Source: Acidobacteriota bacterium (GTDB lineage: Bacteria; Acidobacteriota; Terriglobia; Bryobacterales; Bryobacteraceae). From it: a DNA stretch of 64,000 bases. Under the pieces are notes generated by a model, which was given only the letters and a program-made list of their open reading frames with translations, did not search any database and was not told where the DNA came from. Positions 8,475 through 15,312 of this stretch are shown piece by piece. The DNA lies in contig JACQZR010000146.1 of the NCBI GenBank assembly GCA_016213775.1, positions 1 through 64,000 on the forward strand. The letters are read 5' to 3'. The position numbers were made by a program, and so were the translations under genes. Each line of letters starts with the position of its first letter. Within the stretch, counting starts at the first letter, position 1.

Positions 8475-8936
8475 ATGAAGAACTCACTTCCTGATGCGAT
8501 CACCATTCTGCGCGTTGCCGGACTGGTGGCTTTTGTCTTTGTGGCCGGATTCTGGATTGGGCAGGAGCGCGGAAAAGCCGCGGCCTCAAACCGTGTGTAT
8601 GAATTGCGCACCTATTACACGCACGACGGCAAGCTGCCGGATCTGCTGGCGCGGTTCCGGAATCACACGACGAAGCTTTTTGAGAAGCACGGCATGAAGA
8701 ACGTCTGGTACGGGGTGCCGCAGGATCCGGCGAAGGCGGAAGGGCCGGGGAAAGAGAACACGCTGATCTACCTGCTGTCGTTTGAGAGCCGGGAGGCGGC
8801 GAAAAAGTCGTGGGACGGGTTTCGCAACGATCCGCAGTGGAAACAGGTGGCAGCGGAATCGGAGAAGAACGGGAAGATCGTGAAGAAGGTGGAGTCAGTG
8901 TATCTCGATCCCACCGATTTCTCCGCCATGAAGTAG
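8475..8936 (+). CDS. Membrane-anchored NIPSNAP family protein
   Basis: A 153-residue protein with an N-terminal hydrophobic anchor (about residues 14-30, 'VAGLVAFVFVAGFWIG') followed by a dimeric alpha+beta-barrel of NIPSNAP type. 'RVYELRTYYTHDGKLPDLLA' opens the domain, and 'TLIYLLSFESREAAKKSWDG' with 'FRNDPQW' closes it. NIPSNAP proteins are common in Acidobacteria and are often extracytoplasmic, but their biochemical role is not established. It is transcribed divergently from the lipoprotein operon, with 35 bp between start codons. Confidence 0.85.
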   Translation: MKNSLPDAITILRVAGLVAFVFVAGFWIGQERGKAAASNRVYELRTYYTHDGKLPDLLARFRNHTTKLFEKHGMKNVWYGVPQDPAKAEGPGKENTLIYLLSFESREAAKKSWDGFRNDPQWKQVAAESEKNGKIVKKVESVYLDPTDFSAMK

Positions 8937-9024
8937 AGGCGGTGCGGTACCGGAGTGACCTCACGCTATTCAAATTTATCTCGTCGGGATGGGCGGCCTA
9001 CAATGAAGGAGAGGTGCTATCCCA

Positions 9025-9894
9025 TTGAACCCTGGCATGCTACTGATTCTTGCCGCCGCGCCGCTGCTTGCGCAGCCGGCCAACCCTTTGCTACTTGTGT
9101 CCGCCGACTGGCTTGCGGCGCATTTGAACGACCGCGGACCGGTGATGCTTCACGTGGGCACGCGGAAGGGTTACGAGGAGGGGCACATTCCGGGGGCGCG
9201 ATTGGTGACGCTGGCGGACCTTTCGGTAACCGGAGAGGCGGGACTGCGGCTGGAGTTGCCGCAGGTGCCGGTGTTGGAAGCGGCATTGCGGAAGTTGGGA
9301 GTTGGCGAGGCCGGGCGGGTGGTGGTGTATCCGGGTGCGGAGTCAAATGTGCAATCGGCGACGCGCGTCTGGTTCACGCTGGACTACCTCGGATTGGGTA
9401 ACCGGGCAGCGTTGCTCGATGGCGGGTTGACGGCCTGGAAGGCGGCGGGTGGGAAAGTGACTCAGGAAGCGACGCCGGAAGCCTCAGGGAATGTTACGGC
9501 AAAGGCCGCGCCGGAACGCGTTGTGGATGCGGGGTGGTTGCGCACGCGGCTCAACGATCCCAAAGTGCAGGTGTTGGATGCGCGGCTTGCGGAGTTCCAT
9601 TCCGGGGCCAACGCGGGCGGCATGCCTCGCGGAGGGCGCATTCCCGGCGCGCGCAATGTGCCGTACAACGCTTTGTTGGAAAAGGACGGGAAACTGAAAG
9701 CCACGAATGCGCTGCGACGGGCACTGCAGCCGCGCGACGGCGCGGTGACGGCGGTGTATTGTCACATCGGCCAGCAGGCGACGGTGCTTTATTTTGTGGG
9801 GCGGTATTTGGGGCTGGATGTGCGATTGTATGACGGGTCGTTTCAGGATTGGAGCCGACGGACGGAGCTGCCAGTGGAGCCGGCTGCGAAGTAG
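9025..9894 (+). CDS. Secreted tandem-domain rhodanese (sulfurtransferase)
   Basis: A 289-residue protein with two rhodanese domains (about residues 25-145 and 165-285), as in thiosulfate/3-mercaptopyruvate sulfurtransferases that move sulfane sulfur to a thiol acceptor. The second domain carries the active-site Cys in 'VYCHIGQQAT'; the first, as usual, is inactive. A signal peptide ('MLLILAAAPLLAQPA') puts it in the periplasm. The TTG start is preferred over the ATG 12 nt later because AAGGAGAGG lies 10 nt before the TTG. A truncated, internally deleted copy of its 3' end lies at 1296-1427 on the other strand. A TACAAT at 8999-9004 may be its -10. Confidence 0.88.
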   Translation: MNPGMLLILAAAPLLAQPANPLLLVSADWLAAHLNDRGPVMLHVGTRKGYEEGHIPGARLVTLADLSVTGEAGLRLELPQVPVLEAALRKLGVGEAGRVVVYPGAESNVQSATRVWFTLDYLGLGNRAALLDGGLTAWKAAGGKVTQEATPEASGNVTAKAAPERVVDAGWLRTRLNDPKVQVLDARLAEFHSGANAGGMPRGGRIPGARNVPYNALLEKDGKLKATNALRRALQPRDGAVTAVYCHIGQQATVLYFVGRYLGLDVRLYDGSFQDWSRRTELPVEPAAK

Positions 9895-10048
9895 GACAGC
9901 GCTGTCATGAGGGGTTCCTGCCGCCGGGGGGCACGGAGTTCAGCGGGGCTACTGCTCCGCGTCCGTAAGCGCCAGCTCTCGAAATTGTTGGCGTTCGGGC
10001 TCGCGCGCACGGCGGGTTTTGGCCGCCAAGGCCGATTACCATGAAAAG

Positions 10049-10429
10049 ATGGCTATCAGCCGAAGCCGCAAGGCCCGTGCGGCCAGGAGGCGCAAGCGCC
10101 GCATGGATCGTGTCGAGCACGACCTCAGCGACGAGCAATGGACCGCACTTCAGGATGCGTGGGGTGGATGCGCGTACTGTGGAGCAGTCGGCAAACCCTT
10201 GCAGCGCGACTGCGTCCTGCCCATCTCCCGTGGCGGACGCTACACCCTCGACAACATCGTGCCGGCCTGCACCTCCTGCAATACCAGCAAGTGCAATGAC
10301 GAAGTCACCGGCTGGCTGCGGCGAAAGCGCCTGAAGGAAAGCGTGTTCCTTCTGCGCTATTCGCAGATCAAGGCAGCGCTCACGATTCAGTTTGCCCACA
10401 ACAACGACGGTCCGCCGGACTGCGCGTGA
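10049..10429 (+). CDS. HNH endonuclease family protein
   Basis: A 126-residue basic protein. Its N-terminal 20 residues are almost all Arg/Lys/Ala/Ser, likely DNA-binding. It is followed by the HNH fold: zinc ribbon knuckles 'CAYC' and 'CTSC' bracket 'RDCVLPISRGGRYTLDNIV', then 'NTSK'. In the standard motif the first residue of the pair after Asp is His (DH); here it is Cys (DC), so the general-base His of a canonical beta-beta-alpha-metal site is replaced. A TTG 30 nt upstream would add ten residues. It may be a degenerate or altered-specificity nuclease. The next small gene overlaps its stop by 4 bp. Confidence 0.72.
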   Translation: MAISRSRKARAARRRKRRMDRVEHDLSDEQWTALQDAWGGCAYCGAVGKPLQRDCVLPISRGGRYTLDNIVPACTSCNTSKCNDEVTGWLRRKRLKESVFLLRYSQIKAALTIQFAHNNDGPPDCA

Positions 10430-10707
10430 GGATTCTCTTACGTCCTGCTCGTCCACCAGAGGCGGCGAAGCGTCATCCGGATTCAGTGGTGCCTGTCACG
10501 GGGTGGCTCACTGTGATTGCAGCCGCGGAATGCGGCAGTCTCATGTACGTGCGGAAATTCTACCCCAGCGCGGACCGGGCCGGCAAGACGCTCGTGCGGC
10601 GGCTGTTCTTCTGTGCGCTACCGACTCATGCCGAGTATGACCGGGTGAATGTGGAGGCCCTATGCCGTGCGAAACGGATTGGCACGCGAGACCGCTTCTC
10701 TTCTTAA
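10426..10707 (+). CDS. Small hypothetical protein coupled to the HNH gene
   Basis: A 93-residue frame whose GTG overlaps the HNH stop (GTGA). The protein is basic, with no recognised domain; the middle ('VTGWLTVIAAAECGSLMYVR') is mildly hydrophobic. A stem-loop with a T-run follows just after the stop, which suits the end of a real transcript. Coding status rests on the overlap and the terminator only. Confidence 0.4.
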   Translation: MRILLRPARPPEAAKRHPDSVVPVTGWLTVIAAAECGSLMYVRKFYPSADRAGKTLVRRLFFCALPTHAEYDRVNVEALCRAKRIGTRDRFSS

Positions 10708-10712
10708 GCCTG

Positions 10713-10732
10713 GCCAGCGCTAACTGGCTTTT
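10713..10732. terminator. Intrinsic terminator between convergent genes
   Basis: GCCAG (10713-10717) pairs with CTGGC (10724-10728) and is followed by TTTTAATTT. It sits in the 28 bp between the small hypothetical gene and the oppositely oriented dehydrogenase gene, and could serve both. The stem is short. Confidence 0.5.
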
Positions 10733-10735
10733 AAT

Positions 10736-11701
10736 TTAATACCCAAGGCTCTTGTCCACCAAATTCTCCAGCGGCTTCCCGTCTATGAAGCGGAGGCAGT
10801 TGTCAACAAAGAACTGCATCGATTCTTCCAGCCACCCCGGCGTGTGGTCGGCGCAGTGCGGCGACAGCAACACATTGTCGAGCTTATAAAAAGGGTGGCC
10901 CTCGGGGAGCGGCTCGACGTCAAACACGTCCAGCGCGGCGCCTTTGATGCGGCGATCCACCAGCGCAGTCACAAGGGCGGCTTCGTCAATCACCGGGCCC
11001 CGGCCGAGGTTGATGATCACAGCGTCAGGCTTCATCACGTCGAATTGCGCTGTGCCGATCATCCCGCGCGTCTCCGGAGTGTTGGGGGCGCAGGCGAGGA
11101 TGTAATCACACGCCGCGAGCATCTCATTCAATTGCGGAGGCGCGAAGACCTGGTCGATGCTAGGATCGGCGGCGCAGCGCTCCGGATGGCGGCGCATCGC
11201 GAGCACCTTCATCCCCATGGCCTTGGCGCGCCGCGCGGCCGCGCGGCCGATTCCCCCGTACCCTACGATCCCGAATGTCCTGCCAGTGAGTTCCTCCACA
11301 TCGAACGGGTCCCACTTGCCGGCCTGGCGGCTCGCGATCATGCGCGGAAAATCCTTGGCGAAGAACAGCGCCGAGGCAATCGCGAATTCGCCCAGCGAAC
11401 GTCCGAATACGCCTTTCGCATTCGAGACCGGAATGTCGCTTTCAATCAGCGCCGGAAACAGCACGCTTTCCATCCCGGCGGTGAAGGAATGAACCCATTT
11501 CGCCTTGCTGATGATCGGCCACAGGTCGCGCAAAAGTCCCCCTTGACCGATGCCCGCAAGCACGGCATCCGGGGCCGGAGACCGCTCAAATGCTTCGGCG
11601 AGGTTGCCGACGATGATGGTGGTTTCGCGAGGCAACTGTTCCAGAAGGCGCAAGTAGCTGGCCGCCGGATTCGACAATACCCACAATGTAATCTCTGTCA
11701 T
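10736..11701 (-). CDS. D-2-hydroxyacid dehydrogenase
   Basis: A 321-residue NAD(P)-dependent dehydrogenase of the 2-hydroxyacid family, interconverting 2-oxo acids and D-2-hydroxy acids. The nucleotide-binding loop is 'GIVGYGGIGRAA' (around residue 145). Catalytic Arg, Glu and His are expected in 'INLGRGPVID', 'DVFDVEPLPEGHPF' and 'LSPHCADHTPG', and all are visible. The frame extends 47 codons upstream, but the extra residues are unlike the family and overlap the divergent gene; 'MTEITLWVLSN' is the natural start. The substrate (glyoxylate, hydroxypyruvate or other) is undetermined. Confidence 0.88.
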   Translation of the reverse strand: MTEITLWVLSNPAASYLRLLEQLPRETTIIVGNLAEAFERSPAPDAVLAGIGQGGLLRDLWPIISKAKWVHSFTAGMESVLFPALIESDIPVSNAKGVFGRSLGEFAIASALFFAKDFPRMIASRQAGKWDPFDVEELTGRTFGIVGYGGIGRAAARRAKAMGMKVLAMRRHPERCAADPSIDQVFAPPQLNEMLAACDYILACAPNTPETRGMIGTAQFDVMKPDAVIINLGRGPVIDEAALVTALVDRRIKGAALDVFDVEPLPEGHPFYKLDNVLLSPHCADHTPGWLEESMQFFVDNCLRFIDGKPLENLVDKSLGY

Positions 11702-11727
11702 GGACTCAATGAACTTAACACACTCGA

Positions 11728-11733
11728 TATACT
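11728..11733 (+). promoter_or_regulatory. Putative -10 element (TATACT), leaderless arrangement
   Basis: TATACT ends 6 nt before the GTG at 11740, with no Shine-Dalgarno between. The transcript would begin at the start codon. Confidence 0.42.
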
Positions 11734-11739
11734 GAGTAC

Positions 11740-12381
11740 GTGCCCTCCTTTTGTACCTGTGGTGTAGAATTGCCTCCCGACGCGCGATTCTGCCACAAAT
11801 GTGGAAAGCCCCTGTTCGAACTGGTCGCCCAGGACGAAACACCCGCCACGCCGGTAGTGGATAGCGTAGCCACCCCGCAGCAACCCGCGCCTCCGCCCGA
11901 GATCAGCTTTCATAATGCGGTGGCGGTCCGTACGGCATTGCTGACATCGATTGTCGGCTCGGTCTTGTGGCAGTTGCCGATTTCCCCGCAGTTGGTCTGG
12001 CTGCTGGCTTCGTTGACGCTGGTGGGCTTTCTCGCAGTGTTCTTCTATCAACGGCGCACCGGGCAGACGCTCAGTGTGCGGTCCGGCGCCCGCATGGGTT
12101 GGATCACCGGAGTGTTCAGCTTTGTGATCGCGCTCATTCTCTTCACCGGATTGATGCTCGCGCTGAGCGATGCGCAGGGCTTTGCTGCCTTTCAGAAGGA
12201 GATGCGCGCGCAGTTGGGCCAGTCGCAGGATCTGGACCGTGCCATGGAGGCGATGAAGGAACCCGGCATGATGAGCATTGCCATCGTCACAGGACTGGTG
12301 ATGCTCTTTGTCATGTTTACCGTGTTTCCGACGCTCGGCGGCGTGATCGGGGCTAAAGTACTGGAGAGGGACCGCGCGTGA
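11740..12381 (+). CDS. Zinc-ribbon domain membrane protein of unknown function
   Basis: A 213-residue protein. Its N-terminus carries a zinc ribbon with two CxxC-type knuckles ('FCTCGVELP' and 'FCHKCGKPLF'), followed by a Pro-rich linker and four hydrophobic segments (about residues 65-85, 85-105, 125-145 and 180-205). This is the layout of many acidobacterial proteins of unknown role. The GTG start follows a TATACT by 6 nt. Its stop overlaps the start of the PfkB kinase gene by 4 bp, so the two are co-translated. Confidence 0.75.
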   Translation: MPSFCTCGVELPPDARFCHKCGKPLFELVAQDETPATPVVDSVATPQQPAPPPEISFHNAVAVRTALLTSIVGSVLWQLPISPQLVWLLASLTLVGFLAVFFYQRRTGQTLSVRSGARMGWITGVFSFVIALILFTGLMLALSDAQGFAAFQKEMRAQLGQSQDLDRAMEAMKEPGMMSIAIVTGLVMLFVMFTVFPTLGGVIGAKVLERDRA

Positions 12382-13310
12382 TTCTGACCTTGACTGCCAA
12401 TCCTGCAATTGACCGCAACATCACTGTCGATGAACTGGTGTTTGAAGACCGGGCTTATATACAGGACACGGTGGAATCGGCCGGCGGACGCGGCATCAAC
12501 AACTCCTGCGTGATCCATTCGTTTGGCGGCAAGACCGCGGCGGTGGTGACGGCGGGAGGAGAGAACGGCGAGAGGCTGAAGTCGCTGCTGGGCTGCTGCT
12601 CGTTCGATGTGGACGCCGTTGCGGTGAAAGCCAAAACCCGGACGAATCTCAACATCATGGACCGTCACGGCCTCACGGTCAAGTTGAATGAACGCGGCGA
12701 GCCGTTGACCAGCGAGGAGTGCGCGGCGATTGAGCGCGCCCTGGCGGCCCGATTGCCGCAGGCGAAGTGGATGATGCTGTGCGGCAGTTTGCCTCCCGGC
12801 GTGCCTGCCGATTTCTATGCGCGCCAGATCGAGACGGCGAAGGCGCTCGGAGTCAAGACGCTACTCGACGCCGATGGCGAGCCGTTGCAGCTTGGTCTGG
12901 AGGCGGGACCGACCGTGGTGTCGCCCAACCAGCAGGAAGCCGAGAGGCTGCTGAACAAAGCCCTGCTCACGCGGATTCAGATGCTGGAAGCGGCGGAGCG
13001 CATCCGTATGATGGGCCCCGATATGGTTGTCCTGTCGCTGGGCAGCCGTGGTTGCGTCGGCGCTAGGGAAGGCCAGTTGGTGGAGGCCGTACCGCCCCGC
13101 GTCGATGTGGTCTCGCCCATCGGCGCCGGCGATGCACTCGCGGCGTCTTTCACGTGGGCGATGCGCCGCAACGACGATTTCGTCGACGCGCTGCGATGGG
13201 GCGTGGCCGCGGGAACCGCATCGGCAACCCTGCCGGGCCTCAAGTTCGCCAGTTTCGACCAGACAAAGGCGATCTACACTCAGGTGCAGATCCGCGACAA
13301 TCCACGGTAG
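12378..13310 (+). CDS. PfkB-family hexose kinase (1-phosphofructokinase-like)
   Basis: A 310-residue kinase of the FruK/LacC branch of the ribokinase superfamily, phosphorylating a sugar phosphate. 'LTANPAIDRNITVDEL' is the branch signature at the N-terminus, 'GGRGINNS' the substrate loop, 'GSLPPGVP' the middle signature, and 'IGAGDALAASFTWAM' holds the anion hole and catalytic Asp near residue 250. The length is normal. Whether the substrate is fructose-1-phosphate, tagatose-6-phosphate or fructose-6-phosphate cannot be told, as no PTS gene is nearby. The start overlaps the upstream stop (GTGA). Confidence 0.85.
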   Translation: MILTLTANPAIDRNITVDELVFEDRAYIQDTVESAGGRGINNSCVIHSFGGKTAAVVTAGGENGERLKSLLGCCSFDVDAVAVKAKTRTNLNIMDRHGLTVKLNERGEPLTSEECAAIERALAARLPQAKWMMLCGSLPPGVPADFYARQIETAKALGVKTLLDADGEPLQLGLEAGPTVVSPNQQEAERLLNKALLTRIQMLEAAERIRMMGPDMVVLSLGSRGCVGAREGQLVEAVPPRVDVVSPIGAGDALAASFTWAMRRNDDFVDALRWGVAAGTASATLPGLKFASFDQTKAIYTQVQIRDNPR

Positions 13311-13319
13311 GATTTCTCA

Positions 13320-14078
13320 ATGCGCATGAAAGACCGGGTTGTAATTGTGACAGGCGGCGGCACTGGAATCGGCCGCGGCATTTCAGAAACGTTTGCCAGG
13401 GCGGGCGCCACTGTGGTTGTGAACTATGCTTCCTCCAAAGACGCGGCCGAACAGACTGCCGCTGCCATCAATGCGGATGGCCGTTCGGCGATTCCCTATC
13501 AGACGAGCGTCACCGACGAGGCGCAGGTCAAGGCGATGTTCGTTGACGTGAACGAGCGGTTCGGGCGCATCGACGTATTGGTGAACAATGCCGGCTGGAG
13601 CAAACGCACGCCGCATCATCTGCTGGATGATCTGACCGAAGAGATTTGGGATCGCACCATGAACACGAATCTGCGCGGTGCCTTCTACTGCATGCGCGCC
13701 GCCGCGCCCTATCTCAAGAAACAGCTCGGGGCGTCGATCGTCAACATCGTCTCTATTGCGCCCTACAGCGGGCAGGGGAGTTCGATCGTCTACGCGGCGT
13801 CCAAGGCGGGGTTGATTTCGATGACCAAGTCGTTTGCACGCGTGCTGGCTCCCGAGGTTCGAGTGAATGCCGTGGCGCCCGGCTTTGTGCGCACGCGCTT
13901 TGCCGGATGGCCGCCCGAGACGTTTGATGAAGCTGCCAAGACCGCGCCGCTGGGTCGCCTTGCGACGCCCGAAGAGATTGGCGAGGCCGCCTTATTCCTG
14001 GCTTCTGGCGGCACCGGAATCACCGGCGAAACCATCAATGTGGATGTCGGGATCACGTCCATCGGACGGCGGGTGTAG
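13320..14078 (+). CDS. Short-chain dehydrogenase/reductase (FabG-like)
   Basis: A 252-residue classical SDR. The cofactor loop 'TGGGTGIG' is at residues 11-18, 'VNNAGWS' follows, and the catalytic Ser/Tyr/Lys appear in 'SIAPYSGQGSSIVYAASKAG' near residue 157. The C-terminal 'NVDVGITSIGRR' resembles FabG. A second ATG lies two codons downstream; a GTAGGATT element precedes the first. It sits 9 bp after the kinase gene and just before an aminotransferase, so it probably shares their transcript. The substrate is unknown. Confidence 0.88.
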   Translation: MRMKDRVVIVTGGGTGIGRGISETFARAGATVVVNYASSKDAAEQTAAAINADGRSAIPYQTSVTDEAQVKAMFVDVNERFGRIDVLVNNAGWSKRTPHHLLDDLTEEIWDRTMNTNLRGAFYCMRAAAPYLKKQLGASIVNIVSIAPYSGQGSSIVYAASKAGLISMTKSFARVLAPEVRVNAVAPGFVRTRFAGWPPETFDEAAKTAPLGRLATPEEIGEAALFLASGGTGITGETINVDVGITSIGRRV

Positions 14079-14083
14079 CCGGC

Positions 14084-15220
14084 GTGTTCTCGCGCAGAAT
14101 CGCCTGGTCACTCGAACAGAACGAATACTCGCGTCTGCTCGCGCAGCGCCGCGCCGCCGGCGCGATGATTCTCGATCTGACGGAATCCAACCCGACGCGT
14201 GCCGGCTTTGCGTATCCGCACGAGATTCTCACTGCGTTTCATGATCCGCGCGCGCTCACTTACGAGCCTGCGCCCTGGGGCTTGTTGGCCGCTCGTCAAG
14301 CGGTGGCGCGCGAGCATCAGGTGGATGTCAGCCGTGTGATGCTCACCGCGAGCACCAGCGAATCGTACGGCTACCTCTTTAAACTGCTGTGCAACCCCGG
14401 TGACCTCGTGCTTGCCCCGCGGCCGTCGTATCCGCTGTTCGATTTTCTCGCCAAGCTGGAATCAGTGGATATCGCCCAATATTCGCTGCGCTACGACGGT
14501 GTGTGGCACATCGACTTCGCCACGCTCGAGCAGCAGATCACGCCGCGCACGCGGGCGATTCTGCTCGTTAATCCGAACAATCCGACGGGGTCGTACGTCA
14601 CCTCCCGCGAGGTGGAGCGGCTCGCCGTGATTTGCGTGCAGCACGGGTTGGCGCTAGTGAGCGATGAGGTGTTCTTCGGGTATCCGTTTGGGGCAATGCC
14701 ATCCATGGATTGGAGCCCGGTGGCGGAACGATCGCTCGTCTTTCAGTTGAACGGGCTGTCGAAGATGGCGGGCCTGCCGCAAATGAAGGCCGGGTGGATC
14801 ATCATGGATGGTCCGGAGTCTTTGCGGGCGGAAGCCGCCGAGCGGCTCGAACTGATCGCCGATACGTTTCTATCGGTATCGACGCCGGTGCAGCATGCGT
14901 TGGCAGCGATGCTACGTCACGGGACGACGGTGCGCGAGCAGATTCAGCAGCGTACCCGCGACAATCTGGCATGGCTTTCGACGGTCGCCCACCCGATGCA
15001 CACACAGGCGGGTTGGTACGCCATCCTCCGTCTGCCGCACGGCTTGGATGACCAGCAGTTCGTCTTGGATCTGCTGCGTGAGGACGGGGTTCTGGTGCAG
15101 CCTGGATTCTTCTACGACTTTGAGCACGACGGCTACGTGGTGCTGAGTCTGCTCACCAGACCTGAGGACTTTCGACAAGGTGTCGAGAGACTGCTCGCCC
15201 GGTCAAGCTCCATTTCCTGA
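14084..15220 (+). CDS. PLP-dependent aminotransferase (class I/II)
   Basis: A 378-residue fold-type I aminotransferase. Visible features are 'TASTSESYGYLFKLLCNPGD' (phosphate-binding region), 'LVNPNNPTGSYV' (the Asn that holds the PLP ring), 'LVSDEVFFGYPFG' (Asp to the pyridine nitrogen), and 'NGLSKMAGLPQMKAGW' with the Schiff-base Lys near residue 227. A proper GTG start follows the SDR stop by 5 bp with no separate Shine-Dalgarno, suggesting coupling. The amino acid substrate cannot be deduced. Confidence 0.88.
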   Translation: MFSRRIAWSLEQNEYSRLLAQRRAAGAMILDLTESNPTRAGFAYPHEILTAFHDPRALTYEPAPWGLLAARQAVAREHQVDVSRVMLTASTSESYGYLFKLLCNPGDLVLAPRPSYPLFDFLAKLESVDIAQYSLRYDGVWHIDFATLEQQITPRTRAILLVNPNNPTGSYVTSREVERLAVICVQHGLALVSDEVFFGYPFGAMPSMDWSPVAERSLVFQLNGLSKMAGLPQMKAGWIIMDGPESLRAEAAERLELIADTFLSVSTPVQHALAAMLRHGTTVREQIQQRTRDNLAWLSTVAHPMHTQAGWYAILRLPHGLDDQQFVLDLLREDGVLVQPGFFYDFEHDGYVVLSLLTRPEDFRQGVERLLARSSSIS

Positions 15221-15312
15221 GTACTGCTAAGGCGAAATCCGGCTTATTTTCTGATATCCACCTGATAGTTTGAGCGACTCCGATCCGCATATTAGCTACT
15301 GAAGGAGTCCGA

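Noticed and set aside
9895-9906. Perfect palindrome GACAGCGCTGTC right after the rhodanese stop
   Set aside because: Too short for a terminator, has no T-run, and nothing ties it to a regulator; noted only.
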